This document shows positions 14,396 to 21,594 of a stretch of 52,758 nucleotides of DNA, piece by piece. Each line of letters opens with the position of its first letter. Position 1 is the first letter of the stretch. A program made the position numbers and the translations under genes. Below the pieces are notes generated by a model that had not been told where the DNA came from, ran no database searches, and saw only the letters and a list, made by a program, of their open reading frames with translations. Source of the stretch: Myxococcus dinghuensis (lineage in GTDB: Bacteria > Myxococcota > Myxococcia > Myxococcales > Myxococcaceae); assembly GCF_024198235.1 (NCBI RefSeq), contig NZ_JAKCFB010000055.1, positions 1 through 52,758 on the forward strand. The letters are read 5' to 3'.

Positions 14396-15289
14396 ATGAA
14401 TCCGCAGCCCCCTCCCGCATCCCCCGAGGTCGAGACCCCGCCCGCGCCCGCCCAGGCCGCGCCGAACGCCGCCACGGGCTCGCTCGCCCGCCCCTTCAAG
14501 CTGTCCCGGCGCTTCGACCGGACGGGCCGGCTGCTGGGTGACACGGCGATGGAGCGGTTGGCCAACGCGCGTGTCGTCGTCTTCGGGCTGGGTGGCGTGG
14601 GCAGCTTCGCCGCCGAGGGCCTGGTGCGCAGCGGCATCGGCCACCTGACGCTGGTGGACCACGACGACGTGTGCGTCACCAACACCAACCGCCAGCTCCA
14701 CGCGACGGTGAAGGGCGTGGGCAAGTCGAAGGCGGAGCTGATGGCGCAGCGCGCCCGGGAGATCAACCCCGAGGCGAAGGTGGAGGCGGTGCGCGAGTTC
14801 TACCGCGAGGAGGTCGCCGAACAGCTCCTGCCCCCCGGCCAGTACGACTTCGTGGTGGACGCCATCGACAACGTGAAGGCGAAGCTGCACCTGCTGCACC
14901 GCTGCGTGTCCCTGGGCATCCCCGTGGTCAGCTCCATGGGCGCCGCCGCGCGCCTGGACCCCACCGCCATCCGCGTGGAGGACCTGTCCGAGACGCACAT
15001 GGACCCGTTCGCCAAGGACATCCGCAAGCTGCTCAAGCGCAAGTACGGCGTGGAGACGGACAAGCACACCGGCATCACCGCCGTCTACTCCATCGAGACG
15101 CGGCGCATCGCGGTGCCGCTCCAGTACGACGACGCCACCGACGGCTTCCTGTGCGTCTGCCCGCAGGACAACGACTTCCACACGTGCGACCACCGCACGC
15201 AGATCGACGGCAGCGTGTCCTTCGTCACCTCGTGCTTCGGGATGAACGCCGCGGGCGTGGTGGTGCGCCGGCTGGCCACCGTGCGGTAG
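14396..15289 (+). CDS. tcdA: tRNA threonylcarbamoyladenosine dehydratase
   Basis: 297 residues. An E1/ThiF-type fold with the nucleotide loop FGLGGVGS at 63-70, then LVDHDDVCVTNTNRQ, the VVDAIDNVKAK loop and a C-terminal TSCFGMNAAG. TcdA (CsdL) uses ATP to cyclise t6A37 in tRNA to its hydantoin form. The first 30 residues are a Pro/Ala-rich extension absent from enterobacterial TcdA. The C-terminal region contains CVCPQDNDFHTCDH, adding cysteines not typical of E. coli TcdA. Start chosen at the only nearby ATG. Confidence 0.9.
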   Translation: MNPQPPPASPEVETPPAPAQAAPNAATGSLARPFKLSRRFDRTGRLLGDTAMERLANARVVVFGLGGVGSFAAEGLVRSGIGHLTLVDHDDVCVTNTNRQLHATVKGVGKSKAELMAQRAREINPEAKVEAVREFYREEVAEQLLPPGQYDFVVDAIDNVKAKLHLLHRCVSLGIPVVSSMGAAARLDPTAIRVEDLSETHMDPFAKDIRKLLKRKYGVETDKHTGITAVYSIETRRIAVPLQYDDATDGFLCVCPQDNDFHTCDHRTQIDGSVSFVTSCFGMNAAGVVVRRLATVR

Positions 15290-15301
15290 CCGCCGCGCGC
15301 C

Positions 15302-16294
15302 TCAAGCCACCTGCTGCGGCGACGGGGCCTGCTGCGCCGCCGCCTGCCGCTCGAGCACCGCCGCCTCGCGTCCGCAGGGGCGGCGGAACACGCAGCGCAT
15401 GCAGGGCGAGAGGTCCTCCGAGGGAGGAAACGCCGAGGCCTCCAGGGGCGTGTTGGTGACGGGGTCCTTCAGGAGCGAGCGCATCCGCGAGACGCTCGTC
15501 TCGAAGTGCCGGCGGAAGGACTCCATGGCCCCCAGGTCCACCGAGACGTCCTGCTCCTTGCCCTCGTTGAGGTATACGAGCGCGGCGCGCACCTTCTCCA
15601 CCGGGAAGCGGTAGCGCTGCGACACGTACAGCGCGTAGCCGAGCACCTGCTCGTCGTAGCCGTCACGCGACCTGCCCGTCTTCCAGTCCACCACCACCGG
15701 CGTGCCGTCCGCGTCGACGAAGGCGAAGTCGGGGATGGCGAAGACCTTGAGGCCGTCGAGCGTGAAGTGGGCGAAGTCGAAGCCCGCGTCGACCTCGAGC
15801 CACTGCTCGGGCTTGAGCGAGTGCGCGAGCTGGGGCCAGCGCGAGGAGAAGAACCACGCGAGCGCGCTGCGCACCGTCTCCCAGTTCTGCTTCCAGGCCT
15901 CGTCCGGGACGGCGTCCGCGTACTCGTGCTCCACCAGCCCCGTGAACTGCTTGCGGTACTTCTGCGTCCAGTACCCCTTGCCGCGCGAGAAGCGGAAGTC
16001 GTCCTGCATCACCTTGCGCGCCTTGGCCTCCACGACGGCGGGGTCCACCGCCCGCCCCGCGCGCCAGTCCAGCAGCACGTCCTTGAGGCACTCGTGCACG
16101 ACGCTGCCGGCCCAACTGTAGCGGTTGGCCAGCTTCTTCAAGACGTACAGCTCCCGCACGTCCTTCGGCGCGTCCGCCTCCCAGCCGCCCCACGAGCGGT
16201 AGTAGTAGAAGTAGTAGGAGCGCAGGCACTCCGAGAACTTCTCGTGACGGCTCTTCGACCAGGAGAAGTCGTTGGTGAGGGGGGGACGGCGCAT
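15302..16294 (-). CDS. PD-(D/E)XK nuclease with AddB-like iron-sulfur cysteines
   Basis: 330 residues. The nuclease core has IPDFAFVDADG followed by VVVDWKTG near residue 203, the D...DxK arrangement of RecB/Cas4-type exonucleases, and QVLGYAL as the downstream Gln-bearing motif. One Cys near the N-terminus (Cys23, SECLRSYY) and three at the end (Cys298, Cys301, Cys307, spaced Cx2Cx5C) reproduce the [4Fe-4S] staple of AddB. It is free-standing, with no helicase or CRISPR genes beside it. TAGGAT (16306-16311) lies 11 nt before the start and there is no strong Shine-Dalgarno. It converges with tcdA across 12 nt. Confidence 0.88.
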   Translation of the reverse strand: MRRPPLTNDFSWSKSRHEKFSECLRSYYFYYYRSWGGWEADAPKDVRELYVLKKLANRYSWAGSVVHECLKDVLLDWRAGRAVDPAVVEAKARKVMQDDFRFSRGKGYWTQKYRKQFTGLVEHEYADAVPDEAWKQNWETVRSALAWFFSSRWPQLAHSLKPEQWLEVDAGFDFAHFTLDGLKVFAIPDFAFVDADGTPVVVDWKTGRSRDGYDEQVLGYALYVSQRYRFPVEKVRAALVYLNEGKEQDVSVDLGAMESFRRHFETSVSRMRSLLKDPVTNTPLEASAFPPSEDLSPCMRCVFRRPCGREAAVLERQAAAQQAPSPQQVA

Positions 16295-16417
16295 GGAGGC
16301 GGCGCATCCTAGGCGTTCGCTCGCCCCTCCAGAAGGGGAACAGGCGAGGAATCGGACGCCCGCCGTGGGTTGAGCGACAATCCCTCATATGACCAGGGAG
16401 GTAAGGTGCTCGGCGGC

Positions 16418-17227
16418 ATGAAGACCCAACCCTTCAAGGAGCGGGTGGTCCTCATCACGGGGGCTTCCAGCGGCATCGGCCGCGCGGCGGCGCGTGCATA
16501 CGCGGCGGCGGGCGCCCACGTCGTGCTGGCCGCCCGGCGCGAGGAGCGGCTCCAGGACGCGGCCCGTGAAGCCGAGTCACTCGGAGTCAGGGCACTGTCG
16601 GTGCGGTGCGACGTGACGCGCGGCGAGGACGTGGAGCGCCTCGTGCGCGAGACGCAGGCGGCCTTCGGTGGACTGGACGTGCTCGTCAACAACGCGGGCC
16701 AGGGGCTCTATGGGCCGGTGGTCGAGCTCACCGAGGAGCAGCTCCGGCAGGTCTTCGAGCTGAACGTGTTCGCGCTGTGGCGCGTGACGCGGGCGGCGGT
16801 GCCGTTGATGCGCGGGCGGCGCGGCGCGCAGGTGGTCAACGTCAGCTCCGTGCTGGGCCACCGGGGCCTGCCGCTGTTGGGGGGCTACTGCGCGTCGAAG
16901 GCAGCGGTGAACACGATGACGGAGTCGCTGCGCACCGAGCTGGCGGCCGAGGGCATCCGCGTGCTGCTCGTCTCCCCGGGCCTGACGCAGAGCGAGTTCC
17001 GGGACCACCGGCTGAACGCGCCGGGCTGGGCCCAGGAGGCCGTGCCGTTGAAGGCCATGTCCTCGGAGGACGTCGCCCAGGCGATGGTGCGCGCGAGCCT
17101 GCGGGGACGCCGTGACACCATCCTCACCCTCCCCGGCCGCGTCATGGTACTGGCCAACCGACTGGCCCCCGGGCTGTTCGACCGGGTCGCCCACCGCCTC
17201 GCCAACCCGGCGAAGAAAGCCCCATGA
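16418..17227 (+). CDS. Short-chain dehydrogenase/reductase
   Basis: 269 residues from ATG 16418; GTG 16406, closer to the GGGAGG at 16396-16401, is an alternative. Classical SDR marks: cofactor loop TGASSGIG (14-21), NNAG, the catalytic Ser in NVSSVLG and YCASK (Tyr-x3-Lys). Arg residues after the second strand (AARREERL) suggest NADP(H). The last 60 residues (LTLPGRVMVLANRLAPGLFDRV) resemble the membrane-associating tail of lipid-type SDRs. Substrate unknown. Its TGA overlaps the ATG of the next gene (ATGA), so the two are translationally coupled. Confidence 0.88.
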   Translation: MKTQPFKERVVLITGASSGIGRAAARAYAAAGAHVVLAARREERLQDAAREAESLGVRALSVRCDVTRGEDVERLVRETQAAFGGLDVLVNNAGQGLYGPVVELTEEQLRQVFELNVFALWRVTRAAVPLMRGRRGAQVVNVSSVLGHRGLPLLGGYCASKAAVNTMTESLRTELAAEGIRVLLVSPGLTQSEFRDHRLNAPGWAQEAVPLKAMSSEDVAQAMVRASLRGRRDTILTLPGRVMVLANRLAPGLFDRVAHRLANPAKKAP

Positions 17228-19365
17228 GTTCCCGCAGTCGCTCCACCCCGCCGCCCGGCACGCCGCCCGAGAGCCCCGTCAGGGCTCCCGGCACCAAGGC
17301 TCCGCGCGCGCCCCGGGAGGGAGCACTGCCCGCCGAATGGGACGCCTCCCTGCCGGACCCGCGCCAGCACTGGTTCGGCTTCGTCGAGGGCGCCGCGGCC
17401 GGCGGCGCCGCCCCCACCCCGGACGAGCCCCCTCGCGCGACCGAGGCCGTGCGACAGGAGGAGCGGAGCGGCACGGGGCCGATGCCCGACGAAGGCCCCC
17501 TCGAGGACCCCCGGCAGATGGTGGCCTTCCCCGAGTACATGGGCCCCTGGGCGAGGGACCCGGTGTTCGGCGCGGCCCCGGTGCGAGCGCTCCAGGTCTC
17601 TCGCGTGACGCTGGAGATGTTCCCGACGCTCATCTGTGGGCTCCCCACCCGGGCCCCCAGGGGACGACGCGGCGATGCCACGGTCACATCGGCCCGCGCG
17701 CAACACGAGGTCGAGGAGGCGTCGGCGCTGGTCACCTCGGTGCCCGTGCAGGCGTCGCTCCATCTCGGGCGCGCCCTGGCATCACCCGAGTACTCGATAC
17801 CTGACGCGACAGCGGCCTCCGCGACGGAGTCCTCCGGCGCCGCGCACGACTCGCGTCCAAGCACCTCCGAGGCATCCGACGTGGCCAAGCCGTCAGCACC
17901 CGCACACAAGCCTGGGCGCACCATGCGCTCGACGACCACCGTGGCGACTGGCGACACCTCCGCGTCCGCGAGCCCTGGTGCGTCCCCCGCCCATCGGCCG
18001 GAGACGCGCGCCCCCGGACGGACGGGGCGTGCCGCGACGGTCGAGGAGCCTCGGGCCACGGAGTCCGCAGAGGCACCACGCAAGCGGGGACGGCCCGCAC
18101 GCGCGAGCACGGCGGCGGAGCAGCCAGGGGCGACCCGCGCGCTGGAGTCCTCGGCCGCTGGGAAGGCCCCCATGGCTCCGTCGGTGGACACTCCGGACGC
18201 GGCGACTCCCGCGCGCAAGCGGGGGCGACCTCCGGGCTCCACGGCGTCGACGAAGCCCGCGCCGGCCTTCGCCACACCGAGCCCCCCCCAGCTCGCGTCC
18301 ATCCGCGCGCCGCTGCTGACCTGGTACGACCGGAACAAGCGCGACCTGCCCTGGCGTCGCACGAGGGACCCGTACGCCATCTGGCTGAGCGAGGTCATGC
18401 TCCAGCAGACGCAGGTCTCCACCGTCATCCCGTACTGGGAGCGCTTCCTCCAGCGCTTCCCCACGGCGCTCGCGCTCGCGTCCGCGCCGCTCGACGACGT
18501 GCTCTCCGGCTGGAAGGGCCTGGGCTACTACTCCCGCGCGCGCAACCTGCACCGCGCCGCGCAGGAGGTCGTCTCCCGCTTCGGCGGCAAGCTCCCCACC
18601 ACCGCGGAGGAGCTGCTCACCCTCCCCGGCTTCGGGCGCTACACCGCGGGCGCCGTGGCCTCCATCGCGCACGGCGAGGAGGCCCCGCTCGTGGACGGCA
18701 ACGTGGCCCGCGTGCTCTCCCGCCTCTTCGAGGTGGAAGGACTGCCCGGCGACCGCGCTCGCGAGGCCACGCTCTGGGCGCTCGCCACCCTGCTCGTGAA
18801 GGGTGAGCGCCCCGGGGACTTCAACCAGGCCCTCATGGAGCACGGCGCCACGACGTGCCGCCCCGAGAACCCCGTGTGCCTCTTCTGCCCCGTGCGCGAC
18901 GGCTGCACCGCGTTCCGCAAGGGCCGCGTGGACGAGCTGCCCCCCGCGAAGGTGCGCGCGACGCCGAAGAAGCTGACGCTCGCCGTCGCCGTCTGGGCCC
19001 ACGCGGGCACGCTCCTGTTCGCCCGCCGCGCGGACTCCGGACTCTTCGGGGGGCTGTGGGAGCTGCCCGCCGCGGAGGTGTCCGACGACGCCTCCCCGGC
19101 CGAGGCCGCGCGCGGGCTCACCACGGCACTCGGCGCGGCGGTGACGGTGGAGGCGCCGCTGGCCACGGTGAAGCGCCAGCTCACCCACCGCGACCTCACG
19201 CTGCGCCTGTTCCGCGTGACGGGCCCTCAACGCCCCACGCGCGCCGCCGCGTTCCAGGAGCTGCGCTGGCACACGCCCGCCGAGGCCGCCTCCCTGGGCA
19301 TGAGCACCGCGATGCAGCGGGCCCTCGACGCGGCGCTCGAGGCGGGCGTGCTGCCCCCGGGTTGA
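17224..19365 (+). CDS. mutY: MutY-type A/G-specific adenine glycosylase with long AT-hook-bearing N-terminal extension
   Basis: 713 residues, twice the normal MutY length. The glycosylase core begins near residue 357: catalytic Glu390 in SEVMLQQTQV, HhH-GPD motif LPGFGRYTAGAV, catalytic Asp491 in VDGNV, and the [4Fe-4S] set Cys545, 552, 555, 561 (Cx6Cx2Cx5C). The C-terminal third is the NUDIX-like 8-oxoG recognition domain (GLFGGLWELP). MutY removes adenine opposite 8-oxoguanine. The first 350 residues are unrelated: a Trp/Pro-containing stretch (about 36-130) and a low-complexity region with two AT-hook-like motifs, RKRGRPAR (286-293) and RKRGRPPG (331-338). The start is fixed by the ATGA overlap with the SDR stop. 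Internal starts for a short MutY cannot be excluded. Confidence 0.9.
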   Translation: MSSRSRSTPPPGTPPESPVRAPGTKAPRAPREGALPAEWDASLPDPRQHWFGFVEGAAAGGAAPTPDEPPRATEAVRQEERSGTGPMPDEGPLEDPRQMVAFPEYMGPWARDPVFGAAPVRALQVSRVTLEMFPTLICGLPTRAPRGRRGDATVTSARAQHEVEEASALVTSVPVQASLHLGRALASPEYSIPDATAASATESSGAAHDSRPSTSEASDVAKPSAPAHKPGRTMRSTTTVATGDTSASASPGASPAHRPETRAPGRTGRAATVEEPRATESAEAPRKRGRPARASTAAEQPGATRALESSAAGKAPMAPSVDTPDAATPARKRGRPPGSTASTKPAPAFATPSPPQLASIRAPLLTWYDRNKRDLPWRRTRDPYAIWLSEVMLQQTQVSTVIPYWERFLQRFPTALALASAPLDDVLSGWKGLGYYSRARNLHRAAQEVVSRFGGKLPTTAEELLTLPGFGRYTAGAVASIAHGEEAPLVDGNVARVLSRLFEVEGLPGDRAREATLWALATLLVKGERPGDFNQALMEHGATTCRPENPVCLFCPVRDGCTAFRKGRVDELPPAKVRATPKKLTLAVAVWAHAGTLLFARRADSGLFGGLWELPAAEVSDDASPAEAARGLTTALGAAVTVEAPLATVKRQLTHRDLTLRLFRVTGPQRPTRAAAFQELRWHTPAEAASLGMSTAMQRALDAALEAGVLPPG

Positions 19366-19520
19366 GCCCGCACCGGCATCCCTCTCGTGACGCAACTGTC
19401 CGGGTCGCGACATCGGCCCCGGCGTCGTGTTGCGTCGCGAACCTCCGACGCGACGGGTCGCTTTTCCACCGACGGTCCTGGCCTCTACCTTCCGCGCGCC
19501 CGCTCACAGGAGGCGCATGG

Positions 19521-19745
19521 ATGGCACGCAACAGCCCTCACAAATCGGCCCCTCAGGGGTCCCGACCCGACAAGTCGGAACAGCGTCCCCAGTCCCCGAC
19601 GACGTCCCCACTCAAGGCACAACCGCCCCACGAGCAGATCGCCCGCAGGGCCTATGAAATCTTCCTCGCGAGGGGCGGCAACCACGGCGACCCCGAGCAG
19701 GACTGGCATCAGGCCGAACGCGAGCTGAGGCTCGGCCGCCAGTAA
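19521..19745 (+). CDS. DUF2934 domain protein
   Basis: 74 residues. ATG 19521 follows AGGAGG (19508-19513) with 7-nt spacing; an overlapping ATG at 19517 is in another frame. A disordered Lys/Pro/Ser/Gln-rich N-terminus leads to the DUF2934 core IARRAYEIFLARGGNHGDPEQDW followed by AERELR. These small proteins are common in soil and symbiotic bacteria and their function is unknown. Upstream, an 8-bp inverted repeat GACGCAAC/GTTGCGTC (19389-19396, 19429-19436) may be regulatory. Confidence 0.85.
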   Translation: MARNSPHKSAPQGSRPDKSEQRPQSPTTSPLKAQPPHEQIARRAYEIFLARGGNHGDPEQDWHQAERELRLGRQ

Positions 19746-19751
19746 CCGCGC

Positions 19752-20843
19752 TCAGTGGGGCGGGGGTGAGTGCAGCAGGGGGCGCTCCGCGTCGAGCGCC
19801 CCGCGCAAGCGCCGCTGCGCCACCTTCAGCTCCTCGAGGATGCGCTCGGCGTCCTTCACCGAGCGCATCGCGAGGCCACACGCGGGCGTCAACAGCGCGG
19901 TGGACACCGCCCGGGGGAAGCTGAAGTCCCGAGGCAGCGCCGCCTTCAGCGACGCCTCCACCGAGTCCGCCAGCTCCGTCACCTCGTACGTCGACGCGAG
20001 GTCGGTGGGGATGATGCCCAGGCTCAGCGTCGCGCCGGACTCCAGGAAGCGCTCCAGCGCTTCGCGCTCCTCCAGCATCGCGTCCAGCGACAGCCGCACG
20101 TCCAGCGACAGCAGGTCCGGCTGGACGTCCAGCAGCGCGCCCCAGTCCGTGTTCCCGCAGCAGTGCAGCCCCACCAGCGCGCCCTCGCGCTGCAACGCGA
20201 CGACGAGCAGCCGCAGCTCCTGGAGCGCCAGCAGGTGACGCGGCTGGATGCGCTGGAAGGCATAGAGGCCCGGCTCGTCCAGGTAGAACAGCGGCGTGGT
20301 GCCCATGCGCCGCAGCGCCTTCACCATCGCCAGCGAGCGCGCCAGCACCAACCGGTAGATGGCCTGGTCCAGCCCCGGCACGTCCAGCGGTGAGAGCCCC
20401 GTGTTCGTGCGCGCCACCGAGCGGACCGTGAAGGGGCCGGCGAGCTGCGCCTTGGCGAAGGCGAGCTTGCGATGCTCCACCTCCCACAGGAACGGACGCC
20501 ACGCGCGGCACGCCTCCGGGGTGGGCTCGTACGCCTCCAGCCTCCCGGCGGCCAGCGCCTCGTCCAGCCGCGCCTCGAACGCGCCCCGCCCGGCCTCCCA
20601 CTCCGCGAGGTCGACGGTGCACAACCCCTCGTCGTCGAAGCGCAACCCGGGCAGCCCCTCCAGGGCCGCGGGAATCATCAGCTCCGAGGGCTTGCCCACC
20701 GGTAGCTGCGGCAGGAACGGGATGTCCATCGACAGGGCCACCTGGAGCCCCAGCTCCACCTGCGTGTGCGGCAGGCTGCCGATGCCCGTGGTGGCACAGG
20801 CGGGCAGGAGCTGGACGGCTCGGCGGATGTTGGGCGCGTTCAT
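19752..20843 (-). CDS. Core-MetE-like (cobalamin-independent methionine synthase catalytic-type) / UROD-superfamily protein
   Basis: 363 residues. The barrel starts with TTGIGSLPHTQ, a typical opening of MetE C-terminal-domain proteins. A zinc site is readable: His227 and Cys229 in LHCCGNTDW plus Cys322 in TPACGLAM, corresponding to the His-x-Cys and NPDCGL elements of MetE. The folate-binding N-terminal half of true MetE is missing. Short core-MetE proteins are known to use methylcobamides as donors, so a role in homocysteine methylation is plausible; a UROD-type methyltransferase is the alternative. TAGACT (20852-20857) sits 8 nt before the ATG and there is no Shine-Dalgarno. It is near, but not cotranscribed with, metH. 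Confidence 0.75.
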   Translation of the reverse strand: MNAPNIRRAVQLLPACATTGIGSLPHTQVELGLQVALSMDIPFLPQLPVGKPSELMIPAALEGLPGLRFDDEGLCTVDLAEWEAGRGAFEARLDEALAAGRLEAYEPTPEACRAWRPFLWEVEHRKLAFAKAQLAGPFTVRSVARTNTGLSPLDVPGLDQAIYRLVLARSLAMVKALRRMGTTPLFYLDEPGLYAFQRIQPRHLLALQELRLLVVALQREGALVGLHCCGNTDWGALLDVQPDLLSLDVRLSLDAMLEEREALERFLESGATLSLGIIPTDLASTYEVTELADSVEASLKAALPRDFSFPRAVSTALLTPACGLAMRSVKDAERILEELKVAQRRLRGALDAERPLLHSPPPH

Positions 20844-20975
20844 GGCGGGCGAGTCTACCCGCTCCCCCCACGCGCGGGGCGGCTCGGGATGGCCTGGGCG
20901 CCGGCTCCACCTCGCCCCGTCCGATTCCATCCTTCCCAGGGGCCCCCAGGGCGCCCGGTGGAGGAGGGACACGGC

Positions 20976-21572
20976 ATGGCACTCCCGATTTGGCGGACAG
21001 GCATCCTGGCGACGACCCTGTGGGCCGTCCCCTCGCTCGCCCAGGACGTCCCTCGCAAACGTCAGCAGCCCGCGCCGGACTTCGGGGCCCCCGGCCTCAC
21101 CGTCCGCAGCGGCCTGTCCCTCTACACCGGCAACCTGGGCGCGCAGACCGGGCTGGGGACCTTCTTCGCCCTCCAGGCGGATGCCCAGGTCCTGAAGGCG
21201 CTGGGCGTGGAGGCGGGCTACGAGGGCTCCGCCAACGGCTTCGCGGACATCCCCAACGCCACGCTGTGGCGCCACAACGTGAGCGCCGTGGCCAAGCTGG
21301 GGCCCACCGTCCGCGAGCGCTGGAAGCCCTTCCTGGGCGCGGGCGTGGGCGTCAGCTTCCTGGACCCGACCGCCGAGGCCAACCGCGACGGCTTCGACGA
21401 CACCTTCATCGCCGAGTTCCCGCTCACCGCCGGGCTCGAGTACCGCTACAACGGCGTGACGGCGGGCGCGAGGGCCACCTTCCGCGTCCTGACCGGCGGC
21501 GGCTGGGGGCCCCGCCACGAGGACGACGGGAACCTCTTCAACGCGGGGCTGAGCCTGGGAAGCCGCTTCTGA
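20976..21572 (+). CDS. Predicted outer-membrane beta-barrel protein
   Basis: 198 residues from ATG 20976, behind a strong GAGGAGGGA site. The signal peptide MALPIWRTGILATTLWAVPSLAQ has a likely cleavage after AQ. The mature chain alternates polar and hydrophobic residues in strands (LSLYTGNLGAQTGLGTFFALQADAQ, VEAGYEGSANGF, FLGAGVGVSFL, AGLEYRYNGVTAGARATFRV) and ends with LNAGLSLGSRF-like residues, an aromatic terminus typical of OmpA/OmpW-like eight-stranded barrels. Function unknown. Divergent from the core-MetE-like gene across 132 bp. Confidence 0.85.
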   Translation: MALPIWRTGILATTLWAVPSLAQDVPRKRQQPAPDFGAPGLTVRSGLSLYTGNLGAQTGLGTFFALQADAQVLKALGVEAGYEGSANGFADIPNATLWRHNVSAVAKLGPTVRERWKPFLGAGVGVSFLDPTAEANRDGFDDTFIAEFPLTAGLEYRYNGVTAGARATFRVLTGGGWGPRHEDDGNLFNAGLSLGSRF

Positions 21573-21594
21573 GGCGGCCTCCCGGGGGCGCGCC

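Noticed and set aside
18855..19745. 296-codon frame overlapping the MutY C-terminus and the DUF2934 gene
   Set aside because: Only its last 74 codons look like protein and these have their own AGGAGG and ATG at 19521; the rest is a shadow of mutY.
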